Shown here piece after piece: positions 23,688 to 34,100 of a stretch of 64,000 nucleotides of DNA; the stretch's first letter is position 1; every line of letters starts with the position of its first letter. The notes under the pieces were generated by a model. The model had not been told where the DNA came from and searched no databases. It was given only the letters and a program-made list of their open reading frames with translations. This stretch comes from Xiphophorus maculatus (Eukaryota; Chordata; Actinopteri; Cyprinodontiformes; Poeciliidae), in the NCBI RefSeq assembly GCF_002775205.1, contig NC_036448.1:5172572-5236571 (forward strand). The letters run 5' to 3'. A program made the position numbers and the translations under genes.

Positions 23688-26600
23688 TTATTCCAGAGAC
23701 GTGGGTAATTCGGGTTCAGCTGGTGGCGGCTCACAGCCTTTCCTATCCAGTGGATCTGGAGTGTAGCGCAGGTACTTCCTCCCAGACGGCAGCTCCTTGC
23801 TGAAGACGCCGATCGGGAACAAAGCGGCGGCCTCGTCCTCGGGCATGTTGGGAGGCACCATCACGCAGCCTCCGGGCTGGAGGGAAGAAATGCAACACGT
23901 GGAATTAAGGTTTTTCTACTTTTTTTTTTCTACCACAACCTTTAAGTTATTTTTAGAGATTTTACGTGATGGAGCAACACAAAGTAGCGCACGTAGCTCA
24001 AGTGGGAGGAAAATGAAATGGTTAAAAAAAACTAAAAAGTGTGGCAATGCTTAGGTGTTTAACTCTTTTTAATCAGATATCCGTGAATAAAAATCGACAT
24101 GCATCTTAAACAATGTGGTGGCCAACAAACCACCATATGAAAACAGACATGTCAGATTAGGCCCAAATTGACCATGTTTGTCTATATCACCCTGATGGAA
24201 CATGCTGGGGGAATGATCTGTAGAAGCTTAAAGCTACAGCAGACTCCAAAAATCTGCTGTTGTAATCTCATTAAAAGTTGTTTTAAGCACCTTCCACAAA
24301 AAAAGCAGACTGCATCGAGTAAAAACGCAGGCCAGATTTTCAGATTTTAACCTTTGTGTTGGGTTATCACATAAAATCCCACTAAAATTCATGAGGTCCA
24401 TTCTTATTGCTGTGTGTCGGGCTCCTGTTGAGGATTTTTGCTTTCAAAAGGTACCACACACCATCCACTCGGTGGGCGTGGCCACTCGTTTCTGAGCGGT
24501 GAGCTGGAGGCTGTCGACCACGCGCAGGATCTCATCGAAGCTGCGTCCCGTGGTGTGGGGATAGAGCAGGGACAGTTTCAGCTTTTTGTCAGGCCCAACA
24601 ATAAAAACCTGGACAAAACAGGGGAAATCAGAGTGGGAGGTTAAGCGGGTCTCAAATCCTCAACTCAGGTCGCAGATTCAGGGTTTTCGAAGTGAACCGC
24701 AACTTCATTTCGGAAACCCTGACGTGGTTGAAAACGACATGTGGTTGTGACGCTCACGGAGCGAGCAGTGACCGGCATGCCGTCTTTGTCCTTCTCGACG
24801 GGGTCCAGCATGCCCAGAGTGACAGCCAGCTCCCGCTTGCTGTCTGCGATGATGGGATATGGCAACTCGTTGCCCTCAGACTTCTCATAGTTGTAAGCCA
24901 GGATGTCCTAGTCAGAGAGGAAACACGCAGGGCCTTGATGAGTTTTTTTTTTAAACCAAAGCAGCTGCCAAGATTGCAGAGCTTACATATCCATTTATAA
25001 CCAAAACCAGTGGTGGGCACTGCTAGCTAAAAAGTTAGTAGCACTAACCATAGAGCACTACTCATTAGTAGTTAGTTCCATTAACACTAATGCACAACAC
25101 CAAGCGGAAGCTAATGCTAAAGCGCTACAACATTACAGTATTTATCTCAAGCTAATGCTAAAGCGCTAACTTCAGTTCAAAATATATCTGTCCTTGAAAC
25201 TGTTAAGTACTATTTTAAATTTCCTTTTTAATTTACATCTTCTGTAATTCCATTTCAGATGTTTTATTAATGGTTATATTTTGCTCTCTATTGTCTGTGT
25301 TTTATTTTGTTCCTTTATGTTTCTTGTTTGAGATGAAGTTATTGGGGGAAAAAAAGAGAAAGCGAGTAGAGGAAACAGAACTGCTGCTATAAAGTCTCCA
25401 CACTTCAAAATAAGAGCCCAAGCATAAATAGGTAATTCTTAGACCAATAACTGAAGATTCAACAAAGAGGTAAAACTTTATTCACCTGCCAAGTAAATTA
25501 GTGCGTTAGAATGTGTCTGATAGGCGCGCTAAACGTTTTCAGAGTTAGCAAAAGAGCTAAATGAACCATTAGCTCTGAAGTTGGCGGAAAACTTTAAAAC
25601 ATGGAGCATACTGTATATATTTTGTTATGCTACAACCGGAAACTTTAAGAGTAATAGATCAGTACAAAGTACAGTAGGTGTTTGCACGACCCCAGAAGAA
25701 GCTCTTTCTTCTTTGCAAAGCCGCTAAAAGTGAGTCATTTTGAAATAAACTTCGGTCTGGACTTTTACCAGGACCCAATAACAAACGAACATGTCTTGCT
25801 CTGAACCAGTGCTTCTCAAACTTTTTCAGGCTGATAACCATTTAACTCATTTAACAAACACTCACGGACCACCTGCCTTGAAGTTGCCCCTGCAGTAACA
25901 CAACATATTAATATATGCAACCTGAAATAAAAGTACTAGTCTCTTAACACACTTATTGTTGTCTTCTTTGTTCATCCTATTGACAAGTCCATGATAGAAC
26001 CACTGGGCATTTTGAGTTATTTACAGATTCTGAAAGTGTGGATTCTTAGCTTTGTTTTCTTTCAGCCCGACTTAAAATAAAATTATTTACAGATGCAGTT
26101 AGCCAGCATGGGTGCACCACTACTCACCGCCTTATCACTGCCATATTGCACTCGGCACCAATCAGCATTGCCGCCTCAGGCCGGGCACAAAACTAAATCT
26201 GCATGCCAGCGGCATGTCTTTTCTAAAAACAAAAGTTCTGCAACTAACCTCGAGAAACTGAAAAATATAACATAAGCAATCCTGGCATTGTTTTCTATCC
26301 ACCTGTAACTTTAGCTTTTCTTTTGAGTCATCTTGTCTTAAGCTTCTTATCCATTATTATTTTCAATCACAATCCTTTGGTAAGCTATCCGTATGCGTCG
26401 TCGCACTTTGTGCTCTCGACACGGCAAGTACCGTCGATGTTTACGGCTGTGACACGACAAGACGTAGGCAGTTTCGAGATCTTTCATGAGGCGCTGCGTA
26501 TCACCTTGCTCCAGCCGTGGTGATCCTCCAGGTTGTCGACGGACAGAGCGATCAGCTTGACGTTGCGCTTGCTGAACTCGCCGCTCAGCCTGGCGACTCG

Positions 26601-28461
26601 ACCCAGCTCCGTGGTGCATACAGGGGTGTAGTCTCTGGGGTGCGAGAACAAGATACCCCACCTGCAGAGAAGATGGACATTTTAGAGACTAGCAGGGTGG
26701 GGGGTTTCAGAGTTCTGAAGTAGGTTGAAGTAGGAATGATAACAATCTGACATTTGAACGACAGGATGTGACCTAATTTTTGCTGCACTGTATATGACCA
26801 AGGAGCTACTTTTGTTCAGGTCAGGAACATAATCAATGAGGTCGAGGTTTCATACTTGCTTGACGTGTTCTTTTGTCTCACTGTTGAGCTAATTTTACAC
26901 GTTGAGATGAATGATTGCTATTATTTCTGAAACACATCCTATAATTTGTTACTATCTCCACCAAGAGTCTTCTTGAGCAGCCTCCACTCTTTTCGTTTCT
27001 GTGACGTTTTAGTTGTCTGCCTATGGTCTGGCAAAGAGGAGGTGAACAGAGATGTTCAGTCCGCATCGGCCATGCTTCCAAATAGTGAGAGAGGAATGTG
27101 TAAGACATTTTATTGCCGTCAAAGATTTCTTGGTCCTACTCCCCACTTGGCTTTTTACAGTTTCTGGTAAGCTTTATTGAGCTGACGCATTAGGTACAGT
27201 ATGTCATCCCACACTTTAGCCACTGGGTATAAAATTGGACCCAATTGTTTAAAACTTAAGCGGAGCCCACACCAATCTTTTCTCAGTAGCCAAAGTTCAA
27301 ACCCTCTGTACAGAGCCAAACATAAAAACGAGGAGCTGGTTCCTAGGCTACCAATATCTCCATTACAAACTGTACAAGCCTCAGTTAGCATATTGAATAG
27401 TTAGTTCATGAGAGAAAAGGGAAAGACTAAATAAATGTGTCGATTTTGGAGAGGCTGACATCACAAAGTCTTTTTTATGGAACATGGAAGCCGTAACAAT
27501 GTTTCTACTATGACAAGGTGACACCAAAATAGAAACTTTCAGCCACGATGTACATCTCAAATCAACTGTCAATCACAGAGGTGGAAAGGGGATGGCTTCA
27601 GTTAGGCCGCCAAAGCCTCTGGAAACTATACACTCATTGAATTTCCATGAACCCCTCAGTATACCCAAAGTTTTCTAGAATTGAAAATAAGGCCATATGT
27701 CAGACAGATTTTGCTTGGCCCAAATTTAGGTCTAGGACTGGCGCTAATCGATATTGCCTCAGAAATTTATAAACCTACGATCACAGCAAATGAGGGCAAA
27801 CCCCAAACATGACACAAGAGACTGATAGGGTTACACAAAACTGAGTAACTTAGTTGGTGAACGTGGAAGTTCTTTTAAACTTTGAAGCACTCATTGACTT
27901 AATTCTTTGTAAAAAGGTTCTACCTTCTGCTTTGCTGCATAATTAAATGAGAGAATGTGCTAAATGAAAACCTTTTGTTGATGGGCTATGTTGCTGACAG
28001 AAAAATAACAGGATGTGACCTGGTTTGCAGGCGAATTTTTAATCTGATGACGCAGGATTTTTTTTTTTCTTTCCCCGTAGGTCAGCAATGTGATTGTGTG
28101 AGGCATCTTTGATATGACCCATATAAAACTGACATATTTCAGCTTATTATTGCTGTTAATCTGACAGACAGGATCCAGTTGTATGTATAGATTTATCTGT
28201 CTCCACTGCTGAACAAGTGTACCTCAGACGCACACAAAGCAGAAATCAGAACGCTAACAGGAATCACACAAGGTCAAACTCCTCCACCCTTCCTTGTTAT
28301 GCTGACTGAATTATCATCAAATCACTGCAAAGATTTCACACAGTCAATAATCTACAGATCTTTACTTACGAATCACCAAAATATTCGTGGAGTTTCACTG
28401 TCCCAGCAGTGCTCTCCACCTCGAAATTAGGAAGCTCGTCTCCAAGCAGCAGCCCTGGCAT
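23688..28461 (-). CDS. prdx6: Peroxiredoxin 6 (1-Cys peroxiredoxin / acidic Ca-independent PLA2), complete, 5 exons
   Basis: Coding exons in transcript order: 28461-28370, 26661-26505, 24907-24758, 24608-24462 and 23876-23688, 735 nt, 244 aa. The protein begins [14 protein letters not shown]. It has the lipase motif GDSWG (Ser31, split by intron 1), HPRD (His38) and peroxidatic Cys46 in PVCTTE. His25, Ser31 and Asp140 (in GPDKK) fit the family's PLA2 triad. PRDX6 reduces phospholipid hydroperoxides with a single conserved Cys, using glutathione and GSTpi, and hydrolyses sn-2 acyl chains; it works in cytosol and lysosome-related organelles. The conserved end KYLRYTPDP is followed by about 19 more residues before the stop (ending ELPTSLE), whereas mammalian PRDX6 stops at that point. 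All introns are GT-AG. Longer upstream frames lack conservation, so the ATG at 28461 is chosen. Confidence 0.95.
23930..24400. repeat. prdx6: Tc1-like repeat remnant in prdx6 intron 4
   Basis: The start ('gattttacgtgatggagcaa', 'cacaaagtagcgcacg') and end ('tgttgggttatcacataaaa') are opposite-facing terminal parts of the same degenerate fish repeat seen near 7890 and 37600. It fills most of the 585-bp intron. Confidence 0.45.
24909..26504 (-). other. prdx6: prdx6 intron 2 with repeat pieces
   Basis: From about 25008 ('agtggtgggcactgctagct') to about 25580 the sequence is a low-complexity repeat rich in 'gctaatgctaaagcgctaa'. At 25808 'cagtgcttctcaaacttttt' is a hAT-type terminus, but its partner end was not found. 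No gene is visible. Confidence 0.45.
26662..28369 (-). other. prdx6: prdx6 intron 1, no gene seen
   Basis: Around 27058-27090 it shares phrases with 47558-47590 ('cagtccgcatcggccatgct' against 'cagtccgtgttggccacgcc', both followed by 'tccaaata'), pointing to a dispersed repeat. No RNA gene or intact element was recognised. Confidence 0.4.
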
Positions 28462-28796
28462 GTTGGATGTGGTCGAGGGTTGGCCTGCGAGAGACGGCTT
28501 TAAACAGAGAGAAGGCGGAAGGTTTTCTCTGAAACACAGCGCGAACAGCGAGTGGGGTGGGTGGAGGCGGTAGGATGGCGTGACCACGATGATGTGTTCA
28601 TGTCACCAGAAACCACAAGCTGTTCAAAACACACTTAGTCTTTCTATCACTCTGTGAAAGGTTGAGTCTAACCAGGGCTTTAAGCTGAAACGTGGGATAA
28701 CAATAAAGAGCAAGATAAGCAAACTGAGCAAAGGGGACTAGGAGAGGTTTTGTTAGTTTTTATAGGACGCCATTTTGAACTACCTGCTACAATCGG

Positions 28797-29860
28797 ACCA
28801 AGTCAAGTTGTACAGCACATTTCAGCAACAAGGCAGTTCAAAGTGCTTTGCACCATAAAAACACAGCACAATAACTAATTATGAAACAAGCATTACATTG
28901 TGTCAAATGCCATCAATATTATCAAATGACATTTACAACAAATATTTTGATCAATGTTCCATTTACTGGGGTGCTGTGGTGGTGCAGGGATCAAACACAA
29001 CCCAGATATGGAGGCCTTACTCCTCAACGTGGCCGTCGCAGGTTTGATACCTGGCCTGGTGACTTTTGGCGCATGTCTTTCCCTATCTCTCATTACCCAC
29101 TTTCCTATCAATTCACTATCAAATAAAGGCCGCTACAGCCAATAAAACCTAAAAAAAACCAAAACATTTCCATTTACTACTTATCAAAGGCAACTCCAAA
29201 CAGGCGTGTTTTAGTCTAGATATAAAGGAGCTTAATGTTATAGCTGTTTTTTTGTTTTTGTTTTCTAGAAGTTTGTTCCAGATTTGTGGTGCATAGAAGC
29301 TGAACGCTGGTTCTCCATATTTGATTCTGGATCTGTGGATGCAGAGCAGACCAGAACCAGAAGACCCGAGTGGTCTGGGAGGGGTGATACTACAACAGCA
29401 GATCATTAATTTATTGTGGTGCTAAAACGGTCAGTGATTTATAAACTAACAGTCTATATTCTCCAAGCTACAAGGAGCCAGTGGAAGGACTTTAGAAACG
29501 ATGTGATGTGCTCCATCCTCCTGGTTTTAGTGAGAACAAGAGCAGCAGCGTTCTGCAGCCTGTGACTTTTTAAGCAAACCTGTGAAAACACTGTTGCAGC
29601 AATCAATGCAACTAAAGATAAACCCATGGATGAGTTTCTCTAGATCTCACTAATCTTAGAAATGTTTTTCAGGTGATAGAAGGCTGATTTTGTAACTATC
29701 TTTAAGTGTCTCTGGAGGTTCAGGTCTGAGTTTATCTCCCGGATTTCAGATCTGAGCACAGGTTTCTGAGCTGTAATAACTGAAGCTGTGCGTTGACTCT
29801 AGATCGTTCCTCTTTAGGTCCAAAAGATAATATCAGCTAACCAGACTTGATTTCTGACTA
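28797..29860 (-). pseudogene. Non-LTR retrotransposon (LINE) relic, 3' part
   Basis: On the minus strand, 29149-29406 reads PRPLGSSGSGLL, IHRSRIKYGEPAFSFYAPQIWNKL and FISRLKHACL in pieces. This is the C-terminal tail seen in fish LINE reverse-transcriptase proteins (pattern 'R.R.K.GdrAF...AP.LWN.LP'). Upstream sequence to about 29860 continues as decayed coding DNA. It is interrupted by a SINE at 28968-29167. Family not assigned. Confidence 0.6.
28968..29167 (+). mobile_element. tRNA-derived-type SINE inserted in the LINE relic
   Basis: About 200 bp starting GGGGTGCTGTGGTGGTGCAG, with a B-box-like GGTTTGATACC near 29041 and a simple A-rich tail after 'ccaataaaacct'. The 11-bp target duplication TTCCATTTACT is exact on both sides (28957-28967 and 29168-29178). 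The internal promoter boxes support a Pol III origin; the source tRNA is not identified. Confidence 0.75.
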
Positions 29861-30177
29861 CACCCTGACAAAGCAGTTACTTTACTGATTACTTGGTTGT
29901 ACAAGTAAGGAAGTTAGGCTTCACTAATAATTACTTTCAGCAGCTCCGCCCCTTCAACATAAACCTGATCGCCATGCTGAAGGGCAGCATTTCTTCAACT
30001 ATACACTCTCTGACCAACTTCTTCAACTCTCCCCCACTGTTTGGTGGTTGGACCAGCCGGTGGGACTTGCTCTTTCAGATTGACTGTGCCATGAAGCTGC
30101 GACTCCCAGTAGTAGGAGTTTCCTAGCGCAGCATATTTTTAATGACTTACAGCGTGAACAAACGTGTGATTTAAAAA

Positions 30178-30760
30178 CGCGTTTCTTATTTAATGGAAAC
30201 ACCGCGATTGCGGAATTGTTTTTATGACATTAGCGGAAGATTGACAACGTTTTGCATGCATTTGTAATGGCAACACACACCGACATTAACCCATTGTTGA
30301 AGTGGTGAGGTGGGACATCTAACTTCGAAATGGATTGGTCTGTAGCTGCTTTTCCATTGACCATATTATTATGCAACTTATAATTACCAAAATAATTTCA
30401 CGTAATAGAAACACTCTTAACGTCTAAAAAAAAAAAAAGTTTTTTCGCTAGGATGAAATGGCTTTTCGGCTGAATTGAAGTTGAACTGCAATGGAAACAC
30501 TTTTTTTTTTTTTAGCATTGTAGTCATGGATCAACAACCGGATGTTACTACTGGTAGAAAATGCAAAAAAGATGGCAGGAAGTGGTAAGAGGATTATGAG
30601 AATGTTTTCAATGACTCACCACATGAAGAAACTTATTCAGGTGTGATTTTTAATTGTTTCTTATTTAATGGAAACACAGCAATTGCGAAATTGTGTTTTT
30701 ATCTTCGACATTAGCGGAATATTGACAATGTTTTGCACACATTTGTAATGGAAACGGAGC
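30178..30760. repeat. Pair of diverged direct repeats of about 100 bp
   Basis: 30178-30275 and 30657-30760 share 'gtttcttatttaatggaaac', 'gacattagcgga', 'attgacaa', 'gttttgca' and 'catttgtaatgg'. The spacing is about 480 bp. They may be long terminal parts of one decayed element or a tandem duplication. No coding sequence is visible. Confidence 0.6.
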
Positions 30761-30979
30761 TCATGTTTGACCCTACACACAGAGTTGGCTAAATAAAATA
30801 ATTTCTTCTCTAGATAGTTTTATGTGTGGCAGATAATAATTTAACCTTGTTTCTTTCGTGAAAATCTGAACCATGGTTTTCTCAGAGTACCCTTGAATGC
30901 AAATATTTTTGCAGAGTTCGAGAAATCTCAAGGAAAATAAATAAAGACAAATTGTTCTCCAGACGGTTTGTAAGAACCT

Positions 30980-31153
30980 AGCAGTGTTGCGAGCCCACGT
31001 GATCGGAGGAGGGGGTGAGGGGTCCGGTTCTAAACTGGTGCCAGATTAACCCGTGTTTGGATTGGACCCGTTTGCAGGGTGGTTTGCGCCTGAGCGCAGC
31101 GGGACTCAAGAGAGCCGCGCGGACCGGTGCCCCACACTCTGTCAGAGGAAGCG
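30980..31153 (+). promoter_or_regulatory. plpp6: CpG-rich promoter / 5' UTR of plpp6
   Basis: GC- and CpG-rich DNA begins abruptly after AT-rich DNA and continues through plpp6 exon 1 to about 31540. No TATA box is seen, consistent with a CpG-island promoter. The exact start site cannot be read. Confidence 0.5.
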
Positions 31154-34100
31154 ATGTCCTCCCCGGGGAGCAGACGGAACAGCTGCCGAGGAGCCGCGGC
31201 TGGAAGCAGAGCATCGTCGGACTCGGTCCCCCCCGGGCGCCGCCGGGCCTCCTCCAGTTGCCCTTACTTCTCCCCCGGCGCGCAGGCCGAGGACTTCTCC
31301 GTCAGTCTGAGCCAGCCCATGTTCGCCATAACGCTGCGGTTCCTGCTGGCGGTGGACCTGTGGCTGTCCAAGAAGCTCGGGGTGTGCGCGTGCGAGGAGT
31401 CGCCGTGGGGAGGCATCCGGCCCCTGGTGCGGCTGGTGGAGTTCTCCGGGCACGTCGCCCCGTGGCTGGTCGGCGCCGTGTACACTCTGCTCCGGGGGGA
31501 AAGCGTGGCGGAGCAGGAGCTCATGCTGAATTTGACCCTGGGTGAGGACAGAGCTTGGACTAGGTCTGGGTTGGAATAATTCCGACTAATTTTTCCATTT
31601 CGAAACAAATCATTTGGACTCATTTCCTCACTTGAGCCATTTTAACACCTCTAACCTTTCTGTTTGATTCAACAGGTTCATTTTACTGACCTATCTTTGT
31701 TTTTTTTTTGTTGTTGTTTGTTTTTGTCACCAAATTTGATAGCGGACGCGTGCGCGCTATTACGCACAAACGTACCAATAACTCGGCAAGACCTTTGGCA
31801 GTCATTGTCGCGCTCTGCTGTTGTCTGGCCTAAGCTGTGCAATAATAATGGCCGTTTAAATAGCGCAACGAGCTAAATCAGTCTCCCCATGGGTCACCTA
31901 ATGTACAGTACAAATGGAACTCCCCCCCCCCCCCCCCCCCCCCCCCGACCAACAAACAAGAGGTGGGTTTGGCGGGGTGGGCTTCAGTTGGAAAACCAGT
32001 TTCTGAGAGCCACGGTAATGAACACTTTCACGTGTGTTTTTTGTTTCTTGATTGATTGCTTTAAACCCTTTAACAATTGTTTTGCGCTTTATTGAGATAC
32101 CACAGCTATTCTTGGAACACGGGGGCCAAATTCGCATGACATGTTTTATTGTTAATGTCAGACGGCAGGCATACATCAGAGGCCTGTGCGCTAATCATAA
32201 TAAAAACAACTCCAGGCCATAAATGGCAGTAAACACAGGAACATGAACGACTTCCAGGTTTAGGTTAATGTTGGAAAAATACTTAATATTTGTTTCAAAG
32301 TACTTTAACTAACCACCGGTCGGTAGTCTAATGCAGCTTTTTATGTTCAGCCTTGACATTGTAAACAATAATAATAAATAATTGACCTACTGTTTGTCAA
32401 AATAAGTTAATAGCTTAAAAAAAAACTATAGTTTCAAATTAGAAAAGTATATTTGAAATTATTTTCTGGCCCAAATTAAGTTTGTAATATTTAATTTTCG
32501 TAATAGAAAGAGAGAAAAAAAAAATCAATATTAATCCAAAAAGTACTTAGCAAAATTACATCCATAGTAGAAAAGAAATAATAATAATAATAAAAATCAC
32601 TCACTTTCTCCCCATGTTCAAAATTTCTCAGCTACCTGTCCCCAGTGTCTAACTCACCAGAACCACTTTAGTCATTGAGAACTACTATAAAAAAAAATTT
32701 AAAAGTTGTATCTGAAAGAAAGTGACCTTGTCTATTAAGAGCTTTGCTGTATCTCTCTTTCTTGTAATTTGAAGCATTTTATGTGAAGCCGTTTAATGTA
32801 AAATGTTCATTTACACCAAATGGCATTGGTTGCCCACTCCCTGTTAAACCCTTCAGCCAGTTATCGCCACAGCAACACCAGTTTCCTGTTATAATGTGAC
32901 ACCTTACACATTTAACACAATTTTCAAACAACTGAATATGTCTCGCTTCCGCCACTATTACACACGTTCTTCGATCAATTAACACTTTGGATCAAAATGG
33001 GATTGCTGTAAATAAATAGTTGAGAAAGGGTTTTTTGTCTGACTTATTCATTTAGTCTAGATCATGTGTATTTCACTCTAGTGGCCCATTGATTTTATTT
33101 TTTCTCCCATCGGGAAGAAGAGGGTCACGTTTACATAGTTGCTCTTGATGAGAGCAATTGATAAAAGGTATGTTTCTTTCATGTCGGCTGTTCAGAAGCT
33201 GTCAATGAGAATTTTAAAAAGTAGCCATATTTCTGATTTTACTTTGCTGTAACCTCATTAAATGTCTCTTCATATTTCTCTCGAGTCTTACTAAAACTGT
33301 TTTAGACATTGTGCGTCCTATTAAAATCACAAGAAATAAAGGCTTGAAATATTTCACTATGTGTAACAAATCTATATAATGAGTTTTACTCTCAAAAATG
33401 AGTTTGAAATATATTGAACTTTTTTTTTTTTTTTACAATATTCTTCTTTTTTTTGTTTTTAGATGCATTTTCTTCTTGCTCTGCTCCTGATCTAATTTGT
33501 GTTTATGTTTATGGGCTCTGTGTACGATGCCGTCTGATTGAGGGTTGCATGGCCACTGTTGACATGCACAGTCCATGCGTGGGTGAAGTGGGTGACTCAT
33601 CTGGTTGATGTCTCTGCTGATTCTTCTCACTAAACATCTCAAGGTCATTACATAGCCCTGCAAGGCCAGACAAATTGGTTTGTTTACCAGAAGTGGTAGA
33701 ACAATATGCATTTTCTTTTTAAATAACAACTCGTACTTGACAAGAACTTAATTGTAGAAGTCTTGCTAAATCCTCTTAATAAATATACTATTGGATGGTT
33801 TGTATGTAATGGTTCTGAGACATCGCGCAAGAAAAAAAGTTCTTTCCGGATGATGTGTCAAGAACAATCCAAGAGATCCCCAACCAAGAAGAGAATACAT
33901 TTCCATGTTCTTGCGTAGTAGTGGTGTTTCTGTTCAGTCCTCCATGGTTGTGTTGAGTCGCCAATGTTTCCGTGAAGTTATCTCTGTTTCTGTTGAGTCC
34001 TTTGGGTTTCAGTCAAGTCCAGGGCTCTCAAACTCCAGGCCTCGAGGGCCGCAGTCCTGCAGTTTTTAGATGTGCCACAAGTACAAAACGCTGGAATGAA

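Noticed and set aside
31127-31153. Upstream start for plpp6 at 31127
   Set aside because: The codon there is GTG; the first in-frame ATG is 31154.
31015-31545. 176-residue open frame overlapping plpp6 exon 1
   Set aside because: A GC-rich alternative frame of plpp6; the plpp6 frame carries the conserved PLPP6 motifs and joins exon 2, this one does not.
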